Below, piece after piece: positions 46,645 through 57,174 of a DNA stretch of 64,000 nt (its first letter is position 1; each line of letters starts with the position of its first letter). The DNA lies in assembly GCF_900963305.1 (NCBI RefSeq), contig NC_042531.1, forward strand, positions 2,355,872 to 2,419,871, read 5' to 3'. Source of the DNA: Echeneis naucrates. Taxonomy: Eukaryota > Chordata > Actinopteri > Carangiformes > Echeneidae. The notes beneath the pieces were generated by a model that was not told where the DNA came from, made no database searches, and saw nothing but the letters and a program-made list of their open reading frames with translations. The translations under genes and the position numbers were made by a program.

Positions 46645-48150
46645 ATCCAGAGAGGCTGTGGTGCTCCAGTAGATTTCTGGCCAGCATCTCCATCAAAACG
46701 CTGAATAAGACACTCCTCCCTCTTTTCCTGTAACCAAACAACTGTCTTTTTGTTCTGTGATGCAATGATCGGAGCCTGGACCTTCATTTGGATTGGATAC
46801 TTCTATTCAGCACGTCCCTCCACCTAGAAGATTGTACACACAAATATACATTCATATTTAATATCTCTCCAATCATCTTTGGATTTGACACCTTCCACCA
46901 CAGAGTTGATGCTCCGAGTCCACGCCTGTTGACTTGTTTATAATTTTTATGAGTAAATAAATACCACGATTTGTTGCTGAATTTTTCTTGTGTATATGCT
47001 TCAGTTTAACTGGTTGATCGATCAGTGATAATTATGTAGAGTGTTTACTGAATGGTTCATTGACTTTCCTATAAATCATGCCCTTACTTGGAACTAACCC
47101 AGGACATAAACTAATTCCCAACCCAGTTTCCCAAAGGACGGCCAGGATGAGTGTTTGTTCTTAAAATGGTAAACTTGTGTTCAACAGTTCGTGAATTCTG
47201 AAACATACGGACACTGTCCGGTGGGTGTTTCCGAGGAGCAGAAATATCCGCCCGTTTCCAAATGAACGGTAAGCTATAGTAACTTTATACGTCAAAAATA
47301 ATGTCATCAATCCGTCAGCCGAGCACGCTAACCAGCTAGCTAACCAGTTAGCTAGCAGTCCATTTCGAAGGGACTAACTAGTGTAAGTGATCCGGCAGTG
47401 AGGTTTACTTAACGTAGGCTACTCTCGCACAGATATGCTAGCTGGCATCCATTTACACAAAGATTGACAAAGAATGGCCGAACAAATGCATTCTCAATTT
47501 ATTTTTTTATATAATAAATAACACACCAGTAACCTACACATTGGCTTGTTCCATTTCGCTTTCCATACACTCAGCTGTGTTTCTATTTGCGTTTCTTCTT
47601 TAAGTACGCACGGTAACTTAGCAACTACGCACGACTCAGCAGTAAATCAGCGTAAAGGGGAACCGGAACCTGGGGGAACCAAATCGGTCTACACACCGGC
47701 TAAAGTGCATTAGTTTCGTGAGTTAGCCGATTAGCACTAAAATGTTTGCCCTGAAAGACTTCAGTTGAGTATAATGTGATCGGAATTTGCGACAGGATCT
47801 GGATATAATGGGGGACGTGAATTCAATATTCTGAAGTTGATTGTAATTAGCTGTTAAATTCATTCAGTCATTTTCTGGCAGCGTAATGAAGCGCGGTAAA
47901 CGAGCTAAGCTAAGCGCTAGCTGCTGCCGTTGTTTGGGGTGTGCTGTTGAATAATGCATATTTCCATTTTGTTCAGTTTGGTACAGGTAGATGGAAATGT
48001 ATAACTGGGGGGGAATAATTCATTTCTTTGGTAATAGGTAATGATGTGTCATTCGTAAACGATTCGTTCACTTTGAACTAATCTTTCGTATTGACTCCGG
48101 ATTAACGAGCCATCTCAGTGAATGACTCGTTTTTTGTTTTTTTCTGGTCT

Positions 48151-48160
48151 GCGCATGCGC
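48151..48160. promoter_or_regulatory. NRF1-like palindromic site, copy 4
   Basis: GCGCATGCGC, unchanged even in the most diverged flank copy. Confidence 0.5.
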
Positions 48161-48318
48161 TCCGCCAGCTCAGATTCGTTCGCAAACGGGTCTTTCTGCC
48201 ACATGTTCTCCGTGTAGGAATGAGGGATTCGTTCATTTTTCACGTCATGCTGCTTTTACTGGTGAGGAGAGCTCTGAGACTTTAGCACGAAGGTTGTTGT
48301 TAGCTGTGTAGCTATGGG

Positions 48319-48381
48319 ATGGATGTTTATTTTGCCTTTATGATGGAACAAATTCATACACGATGGGTCTTCACTGACCAG
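48319..48381 (+). other. candidate orphan first coding exon, copy 4
   Basis: The 21-codon frame is identical to copy 1, ending at CAG|GTAGGC. Kept intact although the surrounding flank has diverged. Confidence 0.25.
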
Positions 48382-48553
48382 GTAGGCTAATGTGAATAAC
48401 CATCAAAGAATGGGAATTTTCCTAATGGAAGGCGGAGCGCTGTGCTACCTGCAAATGAAGTAATGAGTAATTCCACCTTCACCAGGCTATGGCCCAAAAG
48501 GGGGTTCAATAGTTTAACAAAAGGAAACTTCTGTAGTTCATTTTCCTGAATGA

Positions 48554-48941
48554 GATTAAAAGACAAGTCAGTAAAAAGGTCCAAACTACCCATCACTAGT
48601 AGAGGGATGAATCCTGATGATATCGGTGACCTGGATCTTCTGCCTTGAGTGCCCTTTTCTCACCTGGACACCCCCCATAGATGTATCAAAAGAAGGTAGG
48701 GAGAAATTCAAATGCAATTTTAAAAGGAAAGAGACTTTATTTCACCTGTTGTTTTTTTTTTCTTTTTATTCTATTTATTTTCCCCTTTTTTTCACCCGAG
48801 ACCTCAAATTATTTATAATGGGATCAAGATTTACACAAAAACTAATATAATGAATTAACCCATAAGTGGGAAGAAAAAGTGCTGTTTGGGTGAGTGAAAA
48901 TTTTATAAGAACTTTCAGGCTAAAGAAACCGAAAAGGACAA
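48554..48941. other. 388-bp insertion private to flank copy 4
   Basis: The other three copies read TGAATGA|AGTCTTCGG without interruption; here 388 bases intervene. It has T-rich tracts (about 48,750-48,790) and no recognised family. No clear target-site duplication or terminal repeats are visible. Could be a degraded mobile element or a filler at a repaired break. Confidence 0.8.
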
Positions 48942-49370
48942 AGTCTTCGGAGGACCAAAAACTGGTAAATGAAATGCTTCAGAGGATAAATTTTTTTAAA
49001 ATCTGATGTAATTTCACTCAATGGCGCTCTTCTTTTAAAATTTATTTTAATCGTACATTGGTTGGAAAACAGTGTTCATGTTTTAACCTTGGGTAGGAAA
49101 ATACTCTGGTGATGGGACACTTTTCCAAATCAAACAAAAACAAACTCTAAATCTGAACCCCGGGAAAGAAAAGAATTAGTGTGCAGGTGTAGGGTAGGAT
49201 TAATATGATTCCTAAAGGGCCCTTTAGGGCTCAGAATATCCACACATGACATTAGCTCTGAATGACAACCATTAAACCATTAAAAAAAACACAAGGTAAG
49301 GTGGTTTAGTTTGTGAGGTTGGGAGAGGAAGGAAGGGTGTTGCAGCTGCCTTCAAAAAAGTTTTCCACTT

Positions 49371-49376
49371 AAGTGT
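49371..49376. other. empty L2 target site
   Basis: CTTAAGTGTCAGGAGTTGG is continuous here. In copies 1 and 2 the L2 sits between two copies of AAGTGT at exactly this place. It defines the L2 ends and orders the events: A3's flank split off before the L2 inserted. Confidence 0.92.
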
Positions 49377-49488
49377 CAGGAGTTGGAACTGAGGAGGAGA
49401 GAAAGGAAAGAAATAAATTAGCTGTACGGCAAAGATCTTTCATCAGAAGAGCTGACAGAGCTCATCAACCTCTCCTCTGTCTCTGAAT

Positions 49489-50709
49489 ATGGAGGTATGG
49501 GAAGAAGTTGAACTCTGCTTTCCCCAACTCAACAGCTCCTGCAGGAAGACTGTGCGTCCTCATTCTGAAGCCTTGTGCATTTACTCTCTGCTGTCCATCA
49601 TCACTCTGCTCACTGTGGTTCTTAACCTGCTGGTCATCATCTCCATCTCCCACTTCAGGCAGTGATACGTTTTCTCTGAATTCCTTCAAAGATCTTTACT
49701 TTTCACTTGCTGTTTTGCAACAACACATTTAGGTTACTGGTTGTAGTGGGCATAATCTGTAGTACAGTGTTTTATATAGCTATGATAGTGAGCAGTGAAT
49801 ACTACAGATTTTATTAACTTCTAATAACGTGTATTGCTACAGCTACTAGATATAACAGTGTCTTGAGTGTTGATGTTATTTCTTTTCAGGCAGCTCCACA
49901 CCACCACCAACCTCCTCCTCCTCTCTCTGGCTGCTGCTGACTTTGTAGTGGGTCTCTTGATGATGCCAGTTTTTCTTCTCCAGAACCAAGGCTGCTGGTT
50001 CCTGGGTGACTTTATGTGTGGTGTGCATTACTTTCTGGGGTTCCTGGTTGTCAGTGTTTCAGTAGGAAACATGGTGCTGATATCTGTTGATCGCTACATT
50101 GCTATTTGTGAGCCCATGGTTTACTCCACCAGAGTTACCCTAAAGAGAGTTCAGCTCTGTGTTTGTCTGTGCTGGATATTTTCTGCTGTTCACAGCAGCT
50201 GGATACTTCGGGATTTCCTAAAACGTCCAAACAGGTATAACTCCTGTTATGGCGATTGTGTTGTTGTGGTAAACTTTGTTGAAGGAGCTGTTGATCTTGT
50301 TGTTACCTTTTTAGGCCCCATTTTAGTCATCATAGTTTTGTACTTGCGAGTTTTTGTGGTGGCTGTGTCTCAGGCTCGTGCCATGCGCTGTCACATTGCA
50401 GCTGTCACACTACAACTTTCAGGGAGTGTAAAAGCTAAAAAATCAGAAATGAAAGCAGCCAGGACTCTGGGTATTGTAGTAGCTGTGTTTCTGTTGTGTT
50501 GCTCTCCATATTATTGTTTTGCTGTTGCAGCTGAGAATAATTTAGTCGGGGCGTCATCTTCACCCATTGAGATTTGGCTGGTGTATTTCAACTCCTGTCT
50601 AAACCCTGTGATCTATGTCTTTTTCTACCCCTGGTTCAGAAAATCTATTAAAAACATCATTACATGTCAGATACTGCAGCCTGGCTCCAGTCAGACCAGT
50701 TTAATGTAG
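49489..50709 (+). CDS. trace amine-associated receptor, type A, copy A3 (two exons)
   Basis: Exon 1 49,489-49,658 and exon 2 49,890-50,709; 329 aa, fully open. Same as A1 except for a few substitutions: LLMMPVFLLQ in TM2 for LLQMPVLLLQ, and the family-typical FFYPWFRK where A1 has FFYLWFRK. Gly at 3.32 and Asp192 at 5.42. Intron AG|GC...CAG, with a GT three bases later as in A1. The L2 is absent, so its promoter region keeps the original spacing. Confidence 0.93.
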
Positions 50710-50798
50710 AAAGAGATTTTTTTACATTATCAATGCACTAAATTTAAGCCTGGAAAAGTTGTCTGTTCCCACATTTTTGTTGATTTGGATATAAACCA

Positions 50799-50851
50799 GC
50801 ACCACAGCCTCTCTGGATATGGAGACCCTGGAGGAAGCTGAACTCTGCTTT
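50799..50851 (+). pseudogene. inverted scrap of TAAR-B exon 1 and 5' UTR
   Basis: GCACCACAGCCTCTCTGGAT through CTGAACTCTGCTTTC matches the start of TAAR-B exon 1 (METLEEAELCF) and its leader, but on the plus strand, opposite to every B gene. It sits downstream of A3 in a patchwork junction. Confidence 0.88.
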
Positions 50852-50884
50852 CTACTGGTGTGTTAATTAATATATAACTAAATA

Positions 50885-51022
50885 CCAACCTGTTGTAAAG
50901 CCTGCTGTACTTTCACACAGTCTGATATCCTGGAAATATCTTCCTACTAAGTTGACAACTGCTCCAGGCACTCTAAAATAATCAAATGCCTCCCAGATAA
51001 GGCTATGTAAATTCATGTCTGT
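50885..51022 (-). mobile_element. scrap of the R2-like RT element
   Basis: About 138 bases equal to the truncated-end side of the RT element (the VGRYFQDIRLC region), most like copy 2, ending at the same host junction as the full copies. Everything else of the element is gone. Confidence 0.9.
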
Positions 51023-52243
51023 AAAAGTTTTCTGTTCCCACATTTTAGTTGATTTGAATATAAACCTTCATATAAATTGATCTTGTGAATTTAATTTCAA
51101 TGTTTTGACAAAAATGTGACAGAATTGCTTGCAAAACCTGCTTTCCTTTTTCAAAAAAGAAAAATGTTTCCACCAATTTTATCTGCTCTTGATAAAAGAA
51201 TAATTGGCCAAATATTAAATCAATGTCGTCATTAGTTCAGAGTACTGAGTCACTCTCTATCTTGAGTTTGGATGATTCTTTATTATTTTCACATTCCCTC
51301 CTAAATACAGAACAGTTACAGTTACAGAAGCCATGTTAATTCATTACTCAATAAAAATCAAAAGTCAGCGTCCTATAATGTTCTATTGTTTCGAGGTCAA
51401 TCAAATTGGGCATTATTTTACTAATCTGTTTGTTTGTTTTGTTTTTTTTTATTACTTGTATAACATGCATTGTGTGATCATGCCCCAGATGATGGTGTGC
51501 ATATTCCCCTGTACACAGTCCAAGGAAAGAGTGGCCTCTGTGTTCATATCTATAAAACACGACACACACAGTTCAGAAGTTATTGATCTCAGTTCAGTGT
51601 TTTGTCTGTAATTGTTTTCACGGCACTCAGACTAATTATAATGTACCAATCAGAGTAGAATAGAGACTATTAGGACAATTACATCAATAAAATTTTGTAG
51701 TCCTGTAATGTGGAAAATTGTGATTTGCTAATGAAAGCAACTACACATTCAATGAAAAGGCATAGGTTTTATATGCAATATAAAGTGTGTCACGTTAAGT
51801 GTTCCACAATATACTTGGATTTATTTTATATTATATTTATGTTATTGTAGACATTCTGATGTTTATCAGTGTGGCTGTGAAAGAAGGGAGCAGGAAGTCT
51901 GGGGGGGTAGAGGGAGAGGACTGGCAGCAAAGGGGGCAATGCAATTTTTTACTTTTCCTTAAGCTTAGTTTATTCAGAAAACATGGATGAGCAATCACAA
52001 TATTGACATACATGGCTGATTTAGCAACAACAAAAACAATCATTCAGCTCAGTTAAAGGTTTTAAATTCAGCCACTTACAGATGAGCAATATCATTTTGA
52101 CAAAAAGGAAAGCAACATCATGCTGGAGGCACTGACTCTTTATGTCCCAGGCAAGAAAATCAGATAACCTCATGAGCAAGTCATTTTTCATATTTTATCC
52201 TGGCATGAAGTAACAGCAAGAAATCCTTATTTGAACTCTTTTC
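51023..52243. repeat. convergent 3' intergenic block, copy 8
   Basis: Same block as 6,134-7,395. No gene seen. Confidence 0.8.
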
Positions 52244-53439
52244 CTACAGTATGTTAGCATCAGAGGAATAAGGCTGCAGTATCTGAAGTGTGACAATCTG
52301 ACGAATACACTTTCTAAACCAAGGATAGAAAAAAGCATAGATCAGTGGATTTAGACAGGAGTTACAATAAAGTAGCCAGATCCCAAAAACTGAAAATTCC
52401 ACATCACTTGACACGTCCTGGCCTGCGATTGAGGGATAAAAATAAGGACAGAAACATATTAGAAACACAACTACAACAACACCAAGAGTCCTGGCTGCTT
52501 TTCTCTCAGACTTTTTAGCGCTCACATGAACTGAATTCTGGACTTTCACTGCTGCAGTATGAGACCTCAGAGCTCGAGCCTGTGACACAGCCACCACAAA
52601 TACTTTCATATACAGAGTTATGATAACGGAAATGGGACCTATAAAAGTCAACACGCCATCTAAAGCTCCTGTTAAGAAGTTAATAACAGCTACACACTCT
52701 CCATAGCAGGAATTATACCTATCTGGGTGTTTCAGGAAGACATTCAGTATCACACCGTTATACAAGACAGAACAGGCCCAACACAGACCAACACTGACTT
52801 TAACTCTGTTTAGAGTGACTTTAGTGGAGTAATGCAAAGGGTCACAAATGGCCACGTAACGGTCAACCGATATGAGCACCATGTTTCCTACTGAGGCAGA
52901 TGTGAGGACAAAAGAGGCATAAATAAACAGTCTGCATGTCAAGCTCCCCAAAACCCAGCAGCCTTCTTTAAGGAGGATTTGAACTGGCATCAGCAGGAGT
53001 CCGACAAGGAAGTCTGAGACAGCCAGAGAGAGGAGGAGGAGGTTGGTGGAGGTGTGTAGCTGCCTGGAGAAAGAAAACCATACTGAGCCCATTAGTCTCT
53101 GCAGCAGATGGAACACCATGATTCTTTAAACAGTGTTCACATGCAGCAGCAGTTTTAAATACAGCTGTCTAAACATAGTCACAATTACATTTCCTTACAT
53201 AGAAATCATTCAAACTTTTCATCTGAATAAAATAAAAATAATTTTGTGTTAATGTTTTGAAGTTTATGCCTGAAGTGGGAGATAGAGATGATGACCAGCA
53301 GGTTGAGACAGACAGTCAGTACGGTGATGGAGGACAGCAGAATGTAAAGGAAAACGTTTGTGGCGTAATGCTGTAACTTCTTCCTGCATGAAGTGTTCAT
53401 CTGTGGAAAGCAGAGTTCAGCTTCCTCCAGGGTCTCCAT
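52244..53439 (-). CDS. trace amine-associated receptor, type B, copy B8 (two exons)
   Basis: Exon 1 53,270-53,439 and exon 2 52,244-53,063; 329 aa, fully open. Ser107 at 3.32, Asp192 at 5.42. TM7 7.42-7.44 is Leu-Tyr-Cys as in B2. TM3 has LFIYASFVLTS against [11 protein letters not shown] in B7, and the third loop has AKKSERKA for ANKSERKA. GC-AG intron. It is the outermost receptor of the array on this side, followed upstream by the CTCF-like spacer and then unique sequence. Confidence 0.92.
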
Positions 53440-53699
53440 ATCCAGAGAGGCTGTGGTGCTCCAGTAGATTTCTGGCCAGCATCTCCATCAAAACGCTGAA
53501 TAAGACACTCCTCCCTCTTTTCCTGTAACCAAACAACTGTCTTTTTGTTCTGTGATGCAATGATCGGAGCCTGGACCTTCATTTGGATTGGATACTTCTA
53601 TTCAGCACGTCCCTCCACCTAGAAGATTGTACACACAAATATACATTCATATTTAATATCTCTCCAATCATCTTTGGATTTGACACCTTCCACCACAGA

Positions 53700-54498
53700 A
53701 TGACCTGCAACAGCACAAAGACAGAGCATGTTTAACTAATATATTTCAATACAGAATAAGTTGATGTTAATGTAAAATCCAACCCAACATTGAACCTTTA
53801 ATTTAAGATGAATAACTATGCTAAATAATGAAGGACCTGCGGTGACAGCTGTGATAAAAGCTGTTTCACACAATTCCATCAATGAAACAAGGACGGCACG
53901 CCTTAACGTTTGTTAAAAGTGACTACCTCAGTAATCTGTGCTGCTTAATTTACAGAAGAAAACTTATTTGAACATGTGTTGTCTGACAGGGCTAAAGCTT
54001 CCCATACAGGTCAACAGCAGGAGACGGTGAGAGTGGATGTACAATTGGAGAAGTTTTAGAAGTAGATGTGCCTGCTAAAGTCCACTAGGTGGCACCAAAA
54101 CTCACTGCAGTCAAAGATGGTACGGTCCTCTGGAAACTAAATAGGATACAAGGATTTGTTGTGGTTCGACAGAGATGGGATTTAGTGAGCTCACCTGACA
54201 GTGGTGAAGTCCATAAATAAATGGTAGATATATATAAAATACCTAAGCAGCTGTGCCTCGGCATTTTCAGATTGGTTCATCTGAAATGTTATTTGCCAGT
54301 AAAGATGATGTGTCATTAAGTTTGGCCAAAGATATAGAAGTAGTGATTACACATTGTCATTAGGCAGTTTTTTTATATACTGGGTTTAAATGTACTTAAA
54401 AAAATAATAAAAAAAAATCACCTACATAGACTGTTGAAAATTCTGCATATATTATAAATACCAAAGAACAATTTACTTAAATTGGCCTGCATCACATT
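53700..54498. repeat. spacer block, copy 3 (edge of array)
   Basis: Short-form spacer. At about 54,495 it changes from array sequence to single-copy sequence, at the very point where the other two copies join the TAAR-A fragment (CCTGCATCAC). This is the likely ancestral arrangement. Confidence 0.85.
54082..54095 (+). promoter_or_regulatory. CTCF-like motif, copy 3
   Basis: CCACTAGGTGGCAC, identical to the other two copies, here about 400 bp from the edge of the duplicated array. Confidence 0.58.
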
Positions 54499-57174
54499 AT
54501 ACAAATGCAGGAACGACAATCATCCAGTAGATGTCACCATGATACTTTTTTTTTTTTTAACCCATTATGCGTCCTTACCTGGAAGTAACTAATTACTTCC
54601 TCTTCATGGTTTTTCCTGCTGCAGGGACCTGGGCCCTCTAAAACCTGAGACTATTATTTATTGTTATAATATTATTTAATCAGAACATTCGAATTTGGGA
54701 TCAATAAAGTAAATCTATATTCCCTTGTGTAGAGAAAGAAGGAGGGTGTGAAAGACAATTACTGCTCTTCACCCAACAATTTCTTATGCTTCTTTTGGCC
54801 TCCATTAAGCTTTTGCTTATGATTGTGTGGCATATTTGGAATATATATATGCTTTTCCACATCATATTCATATGTGAGACACCTCTTTGATAGATGATGT
54901 CTGTTTTGTAAAGTAATCTTTCTTGTATGTCAGTATGACTCTAAGCAAATCAAATATTATCACATTTAAAGTTTATACAGGACACAACAACTCCAGCTGA
55001 TGTGTCACAGCAGAGATGCTGCTTTATGACATAAAATGCCATTTTGAAGTCACCACACATGTAACACAGGCTGTGTGACCCTGGGCCCAAGGGGTCATGG
55101 TTAACGTTTGTACCACACAACCTTTGTGTATTGGGCTCTGTTTCTAAAATATAACAGTGTGTATAAGTCAAACTGTGTGTTCATGAAGGTTAAACAGAAT
55201 AATTGTATTATTTTTATGTGTGCCTTGCTCTGAGCTGTATTAAAGAGACATTTTGAAGATGTGGTGTCCTGGAATACAGCTTTTGCTCTTTCTGCCCTTA
55301 GAAATTTATTTGGATACCACATTCTGCACCATCTGAAAAGGTTTCATTGTGCACAAAGGAAAGCCTGCCCAAAGGGTATTACACAGCAGAGCTGGGTGGC
55401 TTACTCAGTCAGGTGAGGCCTGAATTTTCTGAGATTGTAGAAAGCTAAGATGATCCTTCAGAGAGGGATAGCTGGTCATCAGTAAAATATGGCTTGCTCC
55501 TGTTAAAAAATTAGCTTCCTATGTTTCTGTGGAATATTTCTTTTAATGCTCAATTTCAATTATACAAAATACATTCAAATGCTGGTTGTACGCAATGTGA
55601 CTGTAACAGCAGATGGATCCCAGATATTGGTGTTGATTAGGAATAAATCCAGAGAATGAAGTGGATTATGTAACACCTCTTCCTTTCTTGCAGTCAGTGT
55701 AGTCTTAGGAACAGCAACAGCAGGCCCAGAGATGATGTAAGCTGACTGTAATGAGTCAGTCGGTCCTCTGCTGTGACCTCCTCCCTGGTGTGTCACCTCC
55801 ACAGTGGTGATCAGGCCTCAGGGAACAGGACTGCCTACAACTTATACTTCTTATAGTCTTATACAGCTAATTACTGACCCTACAACCACTGTGTGTTGGC
55901 CTCATGAGATGCTCCATCAAGCAAACAACACCACTTTTTTATGTTAGTTTAAAAAGAAGATGCAGCACACACTGCCCAAATGATGCACAATGTGTCCAAG
56001 TAGTTAATATGTCATCATCTTTAATATCACTTGAGACTCATTAAACAAACTTTCTACACAGTTAGACCGAAACAAACAACAAATAAGACAGGATCAGTTT
56101 GCAGGAAAGCTACCTCAAACAGGATGATAAACTAAATGCATGTCATGATGGTTGAAACTTGTTTTCTGATTTTTAACATTTTGATTTTGCATATTTAGGA
56201 TTATGAGAGAATTAATGTCATTGATTGTCAGTCTGTCTGACAGAAATCAGATGACATTATTCATCTCCTGTTGTTTACTTGTCCTGGTCCTGATGGTGTC
56301 TTATGGCAGAAGGTTAAGTAGCTGGTGGTTGTCTTCTTAGTGTTTCCCACATTGAAGGAGAGTTTGTCAATCGTTCCTACCATGTACGTAGCTGTGCCAC
56401 CTTGTGTGTATTGTCCAAGTCATCATTAATGTAATTGTTTATGCGGTCAGCACAGAGTACAGGAGGGGGGGACACATCCCTGTAGGGAGCCCCAGGGATG
56501 GCTCTCATGATGTGGTAGTCTAATGCAATTAGATGGATGTGTATCTAGTTTTGCAGCCACCAGATACCCATCTGGGGGGGAATGAGCAAAGTGGTGGTAT
56601 GGCCTTGTTGTTCTGCTCGATTCCCTGCAGATTCTGTGTATCACTGCAGTGTGTTTGCTGTCGATCTTTGCCGTGTTGAATTTGTGGGACAGATTAATCT
56701 GGCCTCTCTTCCACGCTCCAGTTTGTCCAAATAAGCTCCCCTAATCATCCTGCAATTCATTCTTTTAATGTTTGGTGATACCAATTTTAGCAGCTTCAAA
56801 CAACAGGCCCTGGTGCCGGCTGCTTCAAATTGTCTGTTACACTTAAACACTGATTAATGTGAATAAAAGTATTCATATTCAGTTCATTTACAGTTACAGG
56901 TACAATTTAAATGTGGGGTTTGAAGTTACATCATATTTATACTGTCACTTATTAAGACAACTAAGAGATGTTTTGATGCAGATAATTTTACATTTGGCCT
57001 TCAGGCTACATGATGTTCTACAATTTCTCATGTTAGATAACAAATAAGTAAACATGAACAACTGCATTCAGAACATTACCATCATAAAATTGTTTTGCTC
57101 TTAGTGAAATTAATAAACATCTTTTAGGTCAGCAGCAAATAGATTCATGTTTTCTATTTTTATATTATTACAGT
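54499..57174. other. single-copy intergenic region
   Basis: AT-rich sequence without an open frame I would call a gene. Short frames on either strand show no known domain. No repeats of the receptor array recur here, and I recognise no mobile element, though ancient degraded ones would be missed. Confidence 0.6.

Larger units (their letters stand above)
46905..49370. repeat. TAAR-A 5' flank block, copy 4 (no L2)
   Basis: The flank leading to TAAR-A3. It keeps the NRF1-like site, orphan exon and X-box-like region, but has more substitutions than copies 1-3 have among themselves and carries a private 388-bp insertion. It runs directly into the empty L2 target site. No gene seen. Confidence 0.85.
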
